From the NCBI RefSeq assembly GCF_014651075.1, contig NZ_BMWE01000003.1, forward strand, positions 186,001 to 250,000: a DNA stretch of 64,000 nt, given 5' to 3'. How positions within the stretch are numbered: the stretch's first letter is position 1; each line of letters opens with the position of its first letter. This document shows, in pieces, positions 47,759-59,395 of this stretch. The notes under the pieces were generated by a model, which worked only from the letters and a program-made list of their open reading frames with translations, made no database searches and was not told the origin of the DNA. The position numbers and the translations under genes were made by a program. Source of the stretch: Streptomyces djakartensis. GTDB taxonomy: Bacteria > Actinomycetota > Actinomycetes > Streptomycetales > Streptomycetaceae.

Positions 47759-47848
47759 CTGGGGCCTCCTCACGGGGTGCGGAGCAGCGGTCCGTGGCCA
47801 CGAGTCTACGGCGGGGGGCCCGGGTTGGCAGGGGGTGTGCCGCCCCGC

Positions 47849-48766
47849 TCAGCCGCGCGCCCGCTGTGTGACGGCGATGCAGACCAGCACCGCCGCGGCC
47901 GTCAGCGGTGCGGCCACCGTCAGGTGTTCGCCCAGCAGCAGCACCGACCACACCAGTGTGAGCAGCGGCTGGGCCAGCTGCAACTGGCTGGCCTTGGGAA
48001 TGCCGATGGCCGCCATGCCCCGGTACCAGACGACGAGTCCGAGGAACTGTGAGCCCGCCGCGACCCACAGCAGCCCGGTCACGCTGTGCGCGGTGAGCCG
48101 CACGGGCTCATGCGCCAGCGCCAGGGCCGCGACGGGCACGGTGAGCGGCAGGCACAGCACCAGCGCCCAGCCGATGACCTGCCAGCCCGGCATGACCCGG
48201 GCCAGCCGGCCGCCCTCGGTGTAGCCGGCGGCGCACACCAGCAGTGCCGCGAAGAGGTACAGGTCGGCCGTGGTCAGGGCGCCGCCGCTCTGCTGCGCGG
48301 TGAAAGCCAGCACCGCCGCCGCGCCCGCGAGGGCCGCCGCCCAGAAGGTGCGCGAGGGGCGGCTGCCCACGCGCAGGGCGGAGATGAGCGCGGTGGTCAG
48401 CGGGAGCAGTCCGACCACGACGGCTGCGTGCGCGGTGGTCGACGTCTGCAGCGCCAGCGTCGTCAGCAGGGGGAAGCCGAGCACCACACCGGCCGCGACG
48501 ACGGCGAGCCCCGGCCAGTGGCGGCGGGCGGGCAGCCGCGCCCTCACCGCCGTCAGCGCGGCGCCCGCGATCACCGCGGCCAGGACGCTGCGTGCCGCGA
48601 CGAGCGACCAGGGCCCGAATCCCTCGAGCCCCCAAGCGGTGGCGGGGAAGGTGAGGGAGAAGGCGACGACGCCGAGGGCGGCCTGGAGGGCGCCGAGGCC
48701 GGGGCGGTCCCGCTCACTGGTGACTGCTATCCGCGGTGCGGCGGTAGCGCTACTCTCTGCTCTCAT
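47849..48766 (-). CDS. EamA/DMT-family transporter
   Basis: A 305-residue inner-membrane protein with ten predicted membrane segments in two EamA repeats (about 25-150 and 165-300). The drug/metabolite transporter superfamily exports amino acids, cofactor precursors or drugs; the substrate is unknown. Its ATG (48764-48766 on the minus strand) overlaps the ATG of a divergent MocR regulator by 2 nt, a strong sign that the regulator controls it. MocR/DMT pairs are common, some concerned with vitamin B6 or amino acids. Confidence 0.9.
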   Translation of the reverse strand: MRAESSATAAPRIAVTSERDRPGLGALQAALGVVAFSLTFPATAWGLEGFGPWSLVAARSVLAAVIAGAALTAVRARLPARRHWPGLAVVAAGVVLGFPLLTTLALQTSTTAHAAVVVGLLPLTTALISALRVGSRPSRTFWAAALAGAAAVLAFTAQQSGGALTTADLYLFAALLVCAAGYTEGGRLARVMPGWQVIGWALVLCLPLTVPVAALALAHEPVRLTAHSVTGLLWVAAGSQFLGLVVWYRGMAAIGIPKASQLQLAQPLLTLVWSVLLLGEHLTVAAPLTAAAVLVCIAVTQRARG

Positions 48767-48779
48767 GCAAGAGCGTAGC
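48744..48779. promoter_or_regulatory. Candidate MocR operator spanning both start codons
   Basis: A perfect palindrome GTAGCGCTAC (48744-48753) and another GTAGC at 48775-48779, 31 bp (about three helical turns) from the first. The ATG codons of both divergent genes (48764-48767) lie between them, so promoters must be close to or inside the opposite coding regions. Confidence 0.5.
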
Positions 48780-50201
48780 AGCGTCGGTGAAATGGCGGAA
48801 CGACTGCGGCGGGAGCTGGACCGCTACTCACCTGGTGGAAAGCTGCCGTCGAGTCGGGCCCTCGTCGACCGGTTCCGGGTGAGCCCGGTGACCGTGTCGC
48901 GCGCCCTCGCCCAGCTCGCCGCCGAGGGACTGGTGGTCACCCGGCCCGGCGCGGGCGCCTTCCGCGCACCGGCCCGGACGGCACCGGCCCCGGCGGGCGA
49001 CACGTCCTGGCAGGAGGTCGCCCTCAGCGCCGAGAGCGCCGCCGAGCTCGTGCCGCGCTCGGTGGACGCCTCCGGCGTGCTGGTCTCGCTGGCCGCCCCG
49101 CCGCCCGGCGTCATCGAGTTCAACGGCGGCTATCTGCACTCGTCCTTGCAGCCGGAGCGGGCGATGGCCGCCGCCCTGTCCCGTGCGGGACGCCGCCCCG
49201 GAGCCTGGGGGCGTCCGCCCATGGAGGGGCTCGCGGAACTGCGCGAGTGGTTCGCGCGCGGTATCGGCGGGTCCTGCACGGCGGCCGAGGTGCTGATCAC
49301 CGCGGGCGGCCAGTCCGCGCTCACCACCGCCCTGCGTGCCCTCGCCCCGCCAGGCGCCCCCGTGCTGGTCGAGTCGCCGACCTACCCCGGCATGCTCGCC
49401 ATCGCCCGTGCCGCGGGCCTGCGGCCGGTGCCCGTGCCGGTGGACGCGGACGGCGTGAAACCGGCGCTGCTCGCCGACGCGTTCCGCGCCAGCGGGGCCC
49501 CGGCCTTCGTCTGTCAGCCACTCTTCCAGAACCCCACCGGTGCCGTGCTCGCGCCCGAGCGGCGCCGTGAGGTGCTGCGCATCGCCCGTGAGGCGGGCGC
49601 GTTCGTCGTCGAGGACGACTTCGTACGGCGACTGGTGCACGAGGACGCGGGCCCCCTGCCCCGGCCGCTGGCCGCCGACGACCCGGACGGCGTCGTCGTC
49701 CACGTGTGCTCGCTGACCAAGGCGACCTCGCCGAGCTTCCGGGTGAGCGCCCTGGCCGCGCGCGGCCCGGTCCTTGAGCGGCTGCGCGCCATCCAGGTCG
49801 TCGACACCTTCTTCGTGCCGCGGCCCCTTCAGGAGGCAGCGCTCGAACTCGTCGGCTCTCCCGCATGGCCGCGGCATCTGCGGGCCGTCGCCTCCGAGTT
49901 GAAGGCGCGCCGCGACGCCATGACCGGCGCGCTCGCGCTGCACCTGCCGGAAATCGCCCTGCCGCACGTCCCGTCCGGCGGCTACCACCTGTGGCCGCGT
50001 CTGCCCGACGGAACGGACGAGGCCGCCCTGACGGCGGCGGCCCTGCGCGCGGGCGTCGCGATCGCCCCCGGCCGTCCCTACTTCAGCGCCGAGCCGCCGG
50101 CCCCGCACATCCGGCTGAGCTTCGCGGCGGTCGCCGGGACCGGTGAGATCGCGGAGGGTGTGCGGCGGCTGCGTACCGCCTGCGACGAGGTGCTGGGATA
50201 A
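48765..50201 (+). CDS. MocR-type GntR/aminotransferase transcriptional regulator
   Basis: A 478-residue fusion of a GntR winged helix-turn-helix (about 1-75, LPSSRALVDRFRVSPVTVSRAL in part) with a fold-type I aminotransferase-like domain (about 110-475). PLP-binding features are present, including the Schiff-base Lys319 in CSLTKATSPSFR and LITAGGQSALTTALRAL. MocR regulators bind PLP and an amino acid or amine effector. Divergent EamA gene starts on the opposite strand at the same place. A later in-frame ATG at 48792 would remove the first nine residues and separate the starts; I cannot exclude it. Confidence 0.92.
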   Translation: MQERSSVGEMAERLRRELDRYSPGGKLPSSRALVDRFRVSPVTVSRALAQLAAEGLVVTRPGAGAFRAPARTAPAPAGDTSWQEVALSAESAAELVPRSVDASGVLVSLAAPPPGVIEFNGGYLHSSLQPERAMAAALSRAGRRPGAWGRPPMEGLAELREWFARGIGGSCTAAEVLITAGGQSALTTALRALAPPGAPVLVESPTYPGMLAIARAAGLRPVPVPVDADGVKPALLADAFRASGAPAFVCQPLFQNPTGAVLAPERRREVLRIAREAGAFVVEDDFVRRLVHEDAGPLPRPLAADDPDGVVVHVCSLTKATSPSFRVSALAARGPVLERLRAIQVVDTFFVPRPLQEAALELVGSPAWPRHLRAVASELKARRDAMTGALALHLPEIALPHVPSGGYHLWPRLPDGTDEAALTAAALRAGVAIAPGRPYFSAEPPAPHIRLSFAAVAGTGEIAEGVRRLRTACDEVLG

Positions 50202-50241
50202 GCGTTCGACGCCCGGGCCGAAGGTTTGCGAGCATCACGCC

Positions 50242-50682
50242 ATGACCGACACCCAGCCCCTGCCCGAGGGGTACGAGCTCTCCACCGACCCTGGCCGCAT
50301 CGACCGTGGGCGCGTGCACCACTGGCTGTCCACCGACGCGTACTGGGCGCTGGGCCGCCCCCGCGAGAAGCAGGACGGGGCGATCGCGGGCTCGCTCAAC
50401 TTCGGCGTGTACGAAGCGGTGTCGGGGGAGCAGGTCGCGTACGCCCGGGTCATCACCGACCGGGCGACCTTCGGCTGGCTGTGTGACGTGTACGTCGACC
50501 GGTCGGTACGCGGCAAGGGAGTCGGTTCGGCGCTCGTGGCGGCCGTGCGGGACGAACTTCGTTCGTACGGCGTGCGCCGGATCCTGCTCGCCACGCACGA
50601 CGCCCACGGCGTCTACGAGAAGCTGGGCTTCGCCGAGTTGGAGCACCCCGAGCAGTGGATGGCCCTCATCTTCGCGCAGTGA
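50242..50682 (+). CDS. GNAT-family N-acetyltransferase
   Basis: A 146-residue GCN5-related acetyltransferase. The acetyl-CoA-binding motif RGKGVGSALVAAVRDEL is at about 95-111, and LCDVYVDRSVRGKG precedes it. The C-terminal VYEKLGFAELEHPEQWM is typical. Acetyl acceptor unknown. ATG at 50242, 40 nt downstream of the MocR gene. No further context suggests a pathway. Confidence 0.9.
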   Translation: MTDTQPLPEGYELSTDPGRIDRGRVHHWLSTDAYWALGRPREKQDGAIAGSLNFGVYEAVSGEQVAYARVITDRATFGWLCDVYVDRSVRGKGVGSALVAAVRDELRSYGVRRILLATHDAHGVYEKLGFAELEHPEQWMALIFAQ

Positions 50683-50755
50683 GAGCGGGCACACCCTAGG
50701 TAACTTCCGGACAACACCTCTTGACCTGCGCACTTGCGGGACGCACGATCCCCGC

Positions 50756-51349
50756 ATGCCACTGAGGGTCACGTTCGTCGCCGCCGCTCGCAGCTCCCCG
50801 CTGCTCGCCGAGCGTTTCGAGGACGACCGGCCGCTGGACCAGGCCGGCTGGGGTGAGGTGGAGCGCGCCGCCCACGAGCTGCTCCCGCTCGCCGCCGCCG
50901 AACTGCGGTACTGCTCGCCGACTCCGCGCAGCCGTGCGACGGGAGAAGGGCTCGGCTACGCGCCGCTCGTCCAGCTCGGTCTGCGGGACTGCGACATGGG
51001 CCGGTGGCGCGGCCTGACCCTGGGTGAGGCGATGGCCCGGGAGCCGGCGGCCGTGGACACCTGGCTCGCCGACCCGCGGGCCACTCCGCACGGCGGTGAG
51101 TCGCTGGTCGACTTCATCACCCGCGTCGGCGGCTGGCTCGACACCCGGCCCGTCGAGGACGGCTGCCGGGTGGTGGCGGTGGCCGAGCCGTCGGTGATCC
51201 GGGCCGCCCTGGTGTACGCCCTGAAGGCGCCGCCCTCGACGTACTGGAACATCGACGTCCGCCCGCTGTCGACGACCGTCGTGACCGGCCGGGCGGGGCG
51301 CTGGAACCTGCGCTTCGACGGTGCGTCCGCTCAGCCCGCGCGTGCGTAG
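50756..51349 (+). CDS. Histidine-phosphatase-superfamily protein lacking both catalytic histidines
   Basis: A 197-residue protein with the phosphoglycerate-mutase-like fold. The recognisable parts are 'Y-C-S-P-T-P-R-S-R-A-T' (S-x-R-A-x-x-T pattern), DCDMGRWRGLTLGEAMAREP and HGGESLVDFITRVGGWL. The N-terminal RHG that carries the phosphorylated histidine is replaced by AAR (VTFVAAARSSP, residues 5-15). The second catalytic His (usually in SHG) is replaced in VAEPSVIRAAL. It is therefore probably not a phosphatase and may bind a ligand or another protein. A TTGACC at 50721 may be a -35 element. It overlaps the convergent gene by 19 nt. Confidence 0.85.
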   Translation: MPLRVTFVAAARSSPLLAERFEDDRPLDQAGWGEVERAAHELLPLAAAELRYCSPTPRSRATGEGLGYAPLVQLGLRDCDMGRWRGLTLGEAMAREPAAVDTWLADPRATPHGGESLVDFITRVGGWLDTRPVEDGCRVVAVAEPSVIRAALVYALKAPPSTYWNIDVRPLSTTVVTGRAGRWNLRFDGASAQPARA

Positions 51350-51771
51350 CCGGTGCGCAGGACGAGGTCCTTCGCGGGGCCGCGGACCCGCCACACCGTC
51401 CGCCAGCGGCCGGCGTCGAGAACGGTGAACTCTCCGCGGTAGAGGTCCGCCGCGCAGGGATGGCGGGCGACATGCCGGCCGGACCGCAGGTCGAGGTCGT
51501 GGAACGGTCGGCCGTCCGCGAACCGCACGTCGGCCGTGCCGCCCGGACCCGGCAGGAACCGCAGGGTCCGCTGCGCGGGCCGGGCGATGCCCTGCCAGAC
51601 GAAGGTGCCGGACTCGAAGTGCAGCAGGCCGCCGCTCTCCTCGGCCTCGAAGACAGTGGTTCCGGTGAACTCGCCCTCCATGCCGCTCGCGAGATCCCGC
51701 ACCGACCGCGTCACCCTCCACCGCCCGGCCAGATACGCCAGGGCGTCGGGCACTGGCCAGAACTCACCCAT
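51331..51771 (-). CDS. DUF6314-like conserved protein
   Basis: A 146-residue beta-rich protein. Conserved-looking segments are DALAYLAGRWRVTRSVRD, FTGTTVFEAEESGGLLHFESGTFVW and FHDLDLRSGRHVARHPCAADLYRG. I recall this as the DUF6314 family common in Streptomyces; no function is known. It may have a lipocalin-like barrel by the pattern of strands. ATG 51771 is the start that matches the family N-terminus (GEFWPVPDAL). A longer in-frame start to 51915 would run into the GH51 promoter. Its 3' end overlaps the preceding phosphatase-like gene. Confidence 0.75.
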   Translation of the reverse strand: MGEFWPVPDALAYLAGRWRVTRSVRDLASGMEGEFTGTTVFEAEESGGLLHFESGTFVWQGIARPAQRTLRFLPGPGGTADVRFADGRPFHDLDLRSGRHVARHPCAADLYRGEFTVLDAGRWRTVWRVRGPAKDLVLRTGYARAG

Positions 51772-51811
51772 ACCGTCCCGCTCTCCGCCACATCCGTTGC
51801 CGCGCGACCCA

Positions 51812-51878
51812 TTGACGCGCTTGATCTCCCTCCCTATGTTGCCGTTCGAAGTGCTGATCAATGTCTGATATTTCGAAC
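51812..51878 (+). promoter_or_regulatory. Promoter with flanking inverted repeats for the GH51 gene
   Basis: -35 TTGACG (51812-51817), 17-nt spacer, -10 TATGTT (51835-51840). The expected start site falls in GTTCGAA (51844-51850), which is repeated inverted as TTCGAAC (51872-51878). The repeats look like a paired operator for a sugar-responsive repressor. Confidence 0.6.
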
Positions 51879-51908
51879 ACTCCTCTACCAGAGAGCCGCG
51901 GAGTATCC

Positions 51909-54392
51909 ATGCCACGCACCGTCCGCACCCGATGGAGAGCCGGCCTCACGGCCACCGCCCTCCTGACGGCGGCAGCCCTCGTACCGGCCCCCGCGCACGC
52001 CGAGGACGTCACCGACTACGCGATCACCGTCGACTCCTCCGCCCGGGGCGCGAAGATCGACGACACGATGTACGGCGTCTTCTTCGAGGACATCAACCGG
52101 GCCGCCGACGGTGGTCTGTACGCCGAGCTCGTGCAGAACCGGTCCTTCGAGTACTCCACCGCCGACAACGGCTCCTACACGCCCCTGACCTCCTGGACGG
52201 CCGGCGGCACGGCCGAGGTCGTGAACGACTCGGGCCGGCTGGGCGAGCGCAACCGCAACTACCTCTCCCTGGGCGCCGGTTCGTCCGTCACGAACGCCGG
52301 CTACAACACCGGCATCCGCGTCGAGCAGGGCAAGCGGTACGACTTCTCCGTGTGGGCCCGCGCCGCGAGCGGCACCACGCTCACCGTCTCCCTGAAGGAC
52401 GCCGCCGGTACCCTGGCGACCGCCCGCCGGATCGCCGTCAAGGGCGGCTGGGCGAAGTACAAGGCCACCTTCACCGCGACCCGCACCAGCAACCGCGGCC
52501 GCCTCGCCGTCGCCTCGACGAACGCCGCGGCGCTCGACATGGTGTCGCTGTTCCCGCGCGACACCTACAAGAACCAGCCGAACGGCCTGCGCAAGGACCT
52601 CGCCGAGAAGATCGCCGCCCTGAAGCCGGGCTTCGTGCGCTTCCCCGGCGGCTGCCTGGTCAACACCGGCTCCATGGCGGACTACAGCGAGGCGAGCGGC
52701 TGGCAGCGCAAGCGCAGCTACCAGTGGAAGGACACCGTCGGGCCCGTCGAGGAGCGTGCCACCAACGCCAACTTCTGGGGCTACAACCAGAGCTACGGCC
52801 TCGGCTACTACGAGTACTTCCGCTTCTCCGAGGACATCGGCGCCATGCCGCTGCCCGTCGTCCCGGCTCTGGTCACCGGCTGCGGCCAGAACAAGGCCAC
52901 CGACGACGACGCCCTGCTCGAGCGGCACATCCAGGACACCCTCGACCTCATCGAGTTCGCCAATGGCCCGGCGACGTCGAAGTGGGGCAAGGTGCGCGCC
53001 CGCATGGGCCACCCGAAGCCCTTCCGCCTGACCCACATCGGCGTCGGCAACGAGGAGAACCTCCCGAGGGAGTTCTTCGCCCGCTTCCAGCGGTTCCGGG
53101 CCGCGATCGAGGCCGAGTACCCGGACATCACCGTCATCTCCAACTCCGGCCCGGACGACGCCGGAACGACCTTCGACACGGCCTGGCAGCTCAACCGCGA
53201 GGGCAAGGTCGACATGGTCGACGAGCACTACTACAACAGCCCCACCTGGTTCCTCCAGAACAACGACCGCTACGACTCCTACGACCGCGAAGGCCCGAAG
53301 GTCTTCCTCGGTGAGTACGCCTCGCAGGGCAACGCCTGGAAGAACGGCCTCGCCGAAGCCGCGTACATGACCGGTCTGGAACGCAACGCGGACATCGTCA
53401 AGCTCGCCTCGTACGCCCCGCTGCTCGCCAACGAGGACTACGTGCAGTGGCGGCCAGACATGATCTGGTTCAACAACCGTGCCTCCTGGAACTCGGCCGA
53501 CTACGAGGTGCAGAAGCTGTTCATGACCAACGTCGGCGACCGCGTGGTCCCGTCGACGGCCACCACCACGCCGAACGTCAGCGGCCCCATCACCGGCGCC
53601 GTCGGCCTGTCCACCTGGGCGACCAGCGCCGCGTACGACGACGTGTCGGTCACCTCCGCGGACGGCTCGACCCTGCTCAGCGACGACTTCTCCGCCGGCG
53701 CCTCGAAGTGGACCACCAGCGGCCGGGGCAGCTGGAGCGTCCAGGACGGCCAGTTCGTGCAGAGCGACACCGCCGCCGAGAACACCATGGTCACGGCGGG
53801 CGACCCGGCCTGGAAGGACTACGACCTGCATGTGAGGGCCACCAAGAAGTCCGGCAAGGAGGGCTTCCTGATCGCCTTCGGCGTCAAGGATACCGGCAAC
53901 TACTACTGGTGGAACCTGGGTGGCTGGAACAACACCCAGTCCGCGATCGAGCAGGCCGTGGACGGCGGCAAGGGCACACTGATGACGAAGGCCGGATCGA
54001 TCGAGACGGGCCGCGCCTACGACATCGACATCAAGGTGCGTGGCCGCCAGGTGACGCTGTTCCTGGACGGCAAGGAGTGGGGCGGCTTCACCGACGACAA
54101 GCCGGCCGAGCCCTTCCGCCAGGTCGTCACCGAGGACGCGAAGACCGGTGAGCTGATCGTCAAGGTCGTCAACGCCCAGTCCGCACAGGCCCGGACCGCC
54201 GTCGACCTGGGCGGCGCGAAGGTCGCCTCCACCGCCCGCGTCACCACGCTGGCCGCCGGCCAGGACGCGGTGAACACCGAGACGGACACGCCGGTGGCGC
54301 CGGTGACGTCCACGTTCCGCGGGGTGGCCGGGAAGTTCACGTACACCTTCCCGGCGAACTCCGTGACGTTCCTGAGGATCAAGCAGAGATAA
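51909..54392 (+). CDS. Secreted alpha-L-arabinofuranosidase, GH51, with additional carbohydrate-binding-type domains
   Basis: An 827-residue exported enzyme. The signal peptide is residues 1-31 (RWRAGLTATALLTAAALVPAPAHA-ED in part). A beta-sandwich carbohydrate-binding module (about 75-200) is inserted after the first strands, followed by the GH51 barrel. The acid/base Glu382 is in GVGNEEN and the nucleophile Glu469 in FLGEYAS. A laminin-G/DUF1080-like domain (about 590-730) lies within the C-terminal beta region. It releases arabinose from arabinoxylan or arabinan side chains. ATG 51909. An in-frame upstream ATG at 51861 would lie between promoter repeats and was rejected. Confidence 0.92.
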   Translation: MPRTVRTRWRAGLTATALLTAAALVPAPAHAEDVTDYAITVDSSARGAKIDDTMYGVFFEDINRAADGGLYAELVQNRSFEYSTADNGSYTPLTSWTAGGTAEVVNDSGRLGERNRNYLSLGAGSSVTNAGYNTGIRVEQGKRYDFSVWARAASGTTLTVSLKDAAGTLATARRIAVKGGWAKYKATFTATRTSNRGRLAVASTNAAALDMVSLFPRDTYKNQPNGLRKDLAEKIAALKPGFVRFPGGCLVNTGSMADYSEASGWQRKRSYQWKDTVGPVEERATNANFWGYNQSYGLGYYEYFRFSEDIGAMPLPVVPALVTGCGQNKATDDDALLERHIQDTLDLIEFANGPATSKWGKVRARMGHPKPFRLTHIGVGNEENLPREFFARFQRFRAAIEAEYPDITVISNSGPDDAGTTFDTAWQLNREGKVDMVDEHYYNSPTWFLQNNDRYDSYDREGPKVFLGEYASQGNAWKNGLAEAAYMTGLERNADIVKLASYAPLLANEDYVQWRPDMIWFNNRASWNSADYEVQKLFMTNVGDRVVPSTATTTPNVSGPITGAVGLSTWATSAAYDDVSVTSADGSTLLSDDFSAGASKWTTSGRGSWSVQDGQFVQSDTAAENTMVTAGDPAWKDYDLHVRATKKSGKEGFLIAFGVKDTGNYYWWNLGGWNNTQSAIEQAVDGGKGTLMTKAGSIETGRAYDIDIKVRGRQVTLFLDGKEWGGFTDDKPAEPFRQVVTEDAKTGELIVKVVNAQSAQARTAVDLGGAKVASTARVTTLAAGQDAVNTETDTPVAPVTSTFRGVAGKFTYTFPANSVTFLRIKQR

Positions 54393-54460
54393 CACCATTC
54401 CCGCGGGGGCCGCTGTCCGCCGGTCAGCGGCCCCGGCGCGTGTTCACGAGCCACCGCCGA

Positions 54461-54489
54461 TTGCATAAACCTGCGGAGAAACGTATAGT
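54461..54489 (+). promoter_or_regulatory. Promoter of the arginine operon
   Basis: -35 TTGCAT (54461-54466), exactly 17-nt spacer, -10 TATAGT (54484-54489). This is a near-consensus housekeeping promoter. The stretch TGCATAAAC resembles one half of an ArgR ARG box; the opposite half is weak. The argC ribosome-binding site AAGGAGGAG is at 54500-54508. Confidence 0.75.
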
Positions 54490-54501
54490 CATGCCCTCTA
54501 A

Positions 54502-56686
<2,185 letters not shown>

Positions 56687-56690
<4 letters not shown>

Positions 56691-57613
56691 GCAGTCCGAC
56701 GCGGAAACACACCGCCCTCCCCAAGGCCCAGATCCTCATCGAGGCGCTGCCCTGGCTGGTCCGGCACAACGGCAAGACCGTCGTCATCAAGTTCGGCGGC
56801 AACGCCATGGTCGACGAGGACCTCAAGGCCGCCTTCGCCCAGGACGTGGTGTTCCTGCACCACGCCGGCCTCAAGCCCGTCGTGGTGCACGGCGGCGGCC
56901 CTCAGATCAGCGCCGCCCTCGACCAGCACGGCATCGTCAGCGAGTTCAAGGCGGGCCTGAGGGTGACCACCGAGGACGCCATGGACGTCGTACGGATGGT
57001 GCTGGCCGGCCAGGTGCAGCGCGAGCTGGTCGGGCTGCTCAACCAGCACGGGCCGCTCGCCGTCGGCCTCACCGGCGAGGACGCCCACACCATCTCCGCG
57101 ACCAGGCACCAGCCCGAGATCGACGGCGAGCTCGTCGACATCGGGCGGGTGGGCGAGATCACCGCGATCGACACGGGCGCGATCGAGGCCCTGCTCGCCG
57201 ACGGCCGCATCCCGGTCGTCTCCTCCATCGCCCGCTCCCAGGACGACGGACATGTCTACAACGTCAATGCCGATACGGCGGCTGCGGCACTCGCTGCCGC
57301 ACTGGGCGCCGAGACCCTCATGGTTCTCACGGACGTCGAGGGACTCTACGAGGACTGGCCGAACAGCGACGAGGTGATCAGCCGCCTCACCGCCACCGAG
57401 CTGGAGCGGCTGCTGCCGGACCTGTCCTCCGGCATGGTGCCGAAGATGGAGGGCTGCCTGCACGCCGTACGGGGCGGCGTCACCACCGCCCGCGTCATCG
57501 ACGGCCGGGTCCAGCACTCGATCCTGCTGGAGATCTTCACCGACGAGGGCATCGGCACGATGGTCGTGCCCGACGAGAAACCCGGGGGACCGGGCGAACA
57601 GGGGGAATCGTGA
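56687..57613 (+). CDS. argB: Acetylglutamate kinase
   Basis: A 308-residue amino acid kinase that phosphorylates N-acetylglutamate. The KFGGNAM and VHGGGPQIS nucleotide/substrate loops are intact, as is [15 protein letters not shown]. The extended N-terminal helix (residues 1-25, [20 protein letters not shown]) is the form linked in other bacteria with hexamers inhibited by arginine. It begins at ATG 56687 in an ATGA overlap with argJ and ends in a GTGA overlap with argD. Confidence 0.97.
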
Positions 57614-58842
57614 ACAACGCCGTGGACCAGGCCGCGGGCAACGTCGTGGGCAACCAGGAACTGACCGCGCGGTGGCAGGGCGCGCTCATGAACAACTACG
57701 GCACCCCGAGGCTCCCGCTCGTCCGCGGCGAGGGCACCACGCTGTGGGACGCCGACGGCAACCAGTATCTGGACTTCGTCGGCGGCATCGCGGTCAACGC
57801 GCTCGGCCACGCCCACCCGGCGATCGTCGAGGCCGTGAGCCGGCAGATCGCCTCCCTCGGCCATGTCTCCAACCTGTTCGTCGCCGAGCCGCCGGTCGCG
57901 CTCGCCGAGCGGCTGCTGCGGCTCTTCGGCCGCGACGGCAAGGTCTACTTCTGCAACTCCGGTGCCGAGGCGAACGAGGGCGCCTTCAAGATCGGCCGGC
58001 TCACCGGCCGGACCCACATGGTCGCCACCCGGGGCGGCTTCCACGGCCGGACCATGGGCGCCCTCGCGCTCACCGGCCAGCCCGGCAAGCAGGAGCCCTT
58101 CCTGCCGCTGCCCGGCGACGTCACGCACGTGCCGTACGGCGACGCGCAGGCGCTGGCCGCCGCGGTGACGGAGGAGACGGCCCTCGTCGTCATCGAGCCG
58201 GTCCAGGGCGAGAACGGGGTCGTGGTACCGCCCGTCGGCTATCTCAAGGCCGCCCGCGCGATCACCGCCGCGACCGGGGCGCTGCTCGTCCTCGACGAGG
58301 TGCAGACCGGCGTCGGCCGGACCGGGCACTGGTTCGAGTACCAGGCCCACGAGGGTGTGCTGCCCGATGTCGTCACCCTCGCCAAGGGCCTCGGCGGCGG
58401 ACTGCCGCTCGGCGCGACCGTCGCCTTCGGGCGGGCCGCCGAGCTGCTCCGGCCCGGCCACCACGGCACGACGTTCGGCGGCAACCCCGTCGCCTGCGCC
58501 GCCGGGCTCGCGGTCCTCGACACCATCGAGAACGAGGGGCTGCTGGAGAACGTCAAGCGGCAGAGCGAGAAGCTGCGGGACGGGATCGAGGGCCTCGGCC
58601 ACCGATTGATCGATTTCGTCCGGGGCGCGGGCCTGCTCCTGGGTATCGTGCTCACCGAGCCGCTCGCGCCCCAGGTGCAGCAGGCGGCTCAGGACGCCGG
58701 TCTCCTGGTGAACGCGCCCGCCCCCGATGTCGTACGGCTCATGCCGCCGCTGAACATCGCCGATGCCGAGGTGGACGCGTTCCTCCGGGCCCTGCCCGGC
58801 GTCCTCGACACAGCCTACGGGGACGGACGAGCCGGGGAATGA
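57610..58842 (+). CDS. argD: Acetylornithine aminotransferase
   Basis: A 410-residue class III, PLP-dependent aminotransferase that forms N-acetylornithine from the semialdehyde and glutamate. The PLP lysine is Lys259 in [15 protein letters not shown], preceded by [18 protein letters not shown] start at 57610 overlapping argB. argR follows 7 nt after its stop. Confidence 0.97.
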   Translation: MNNAVDQAAGNVVGNQELTARWQGALMNNYGTPRLPLVRGEGTTLWDADGNQYLDFVGGIAVNALGHAHPAIVEAVSRQIASLGHVSNLFVAEPPVALAERLLRLFGRDGKVYFCNSGAEANEGAFKIGRLTGRTHMVATRGGFHGRTMGALALTGQPGKQEPFLPLPGDVTHVPYGDAQALAAAVTEETALVVIEPVQGENGVVVPPVGYLKAARAITAATGALLVLDEVQTGVGRTGHWFEYQAHEGVLPDVVTLAKGLGGGLPLGATVAFGRAAELLRPGHHGTTFGGNPVACAAGLAVLDTIENEGLLENVKRQSEKLRDGIEGLGHRLIDFVRGAGLLLGIVLTEPLAPQVQQAAQDAGLLVNAPAPDVVRLMPPLNIADAEVDAFLRALPGVLDTAYGDGRAGE

Positions 58843-58849
58843 GACGACG

Positions 58850-59395
58850 ATGAGCCAGGCGCAGGACCACGAGCAGCCGGGGGCGAACGGGCCCGCCGTG
58901 CCGCAGACCCGCACCGCACGCCACCGCCGGATCGTGGACATCCTCAACCGCCAGCCCGTGCGGTCGCAGAGTCAGCTGGCGAAACTGCTCGCCGACGACG
59001 GGCTGAGCGTCACGCAGGCGACGCTCTCGCGGGACCTGGACGAGCTGAACGCGGTGAAGATCCGCAATGCCGACGGCGACCTGATCTACGCCGTGCCCAG
59101 CGAGGGCGGTTTCCGTACGCCGCGGGCGCCGCTGGGCGGGTCGGCGAAGGAGGAGCGGATGCGGCGGCTGTCGCAGGAGCTGCTGATCTCGGCGGAGGCC
59201 TCGGCGAATCTCGTGGTCCTGCGGACCCCTCCGGGGGCGGCGCAGTTCCTGGCCTCGGCGATCGACCAGGCCGAGCTGCACGACATCCTCGGGACCATCG
59301 CCGGTGACGACACGTTGCTGTTGATCAGCCGGGAGCCGGACGGGGGGCAGGCGCTGGCCGATCACCTGCTGAGGCTGGCGCAGAACGGCCACTGA
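58850..59395 (+). CDS. argR: Arginine repressor ArgR
   Basis: A 181-residue repressor. The N-terminal winged helix (about 20-85, [20 protein letters not shown] and [17 protein letters not shown]) binds ARG boxes, and the C-terminal domain (about 110-181, [33 protein letters not shown]) binds arginine and forms hexamers. It is the last gene of the operon, 7 nt after argD, so it probably represses its own synthesis along with argCJBD. ATG 58850. Confidence 0.97.
   Translation: MSQAQDHEQPGANGPAVPQTRTARHRRIVDILNRQPVRSQSQLAKLLADDGLSVTQATLSRDLDELNAVKIRNADGDLIYAVPSEGGFRTPRAPLGGSAKEERMRRLSQELLISAEASANLVVLRTPPGAAQFLASAIDQAELHDILGTIAGDDTLLLISREPDGGQALADHLLRLAQNGH

Noticed and set aside
48270..48764. 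Upstream extension of the MocR frame
   Set aside because: Lies antisense to the EamA gene; the GntR domain begins right after ATG 48765.
51885..54398. Long minus-strand open frame antisense to the arabinofuranosidase
   Set aside because: Shadow of a confidently identified GH51 gene.
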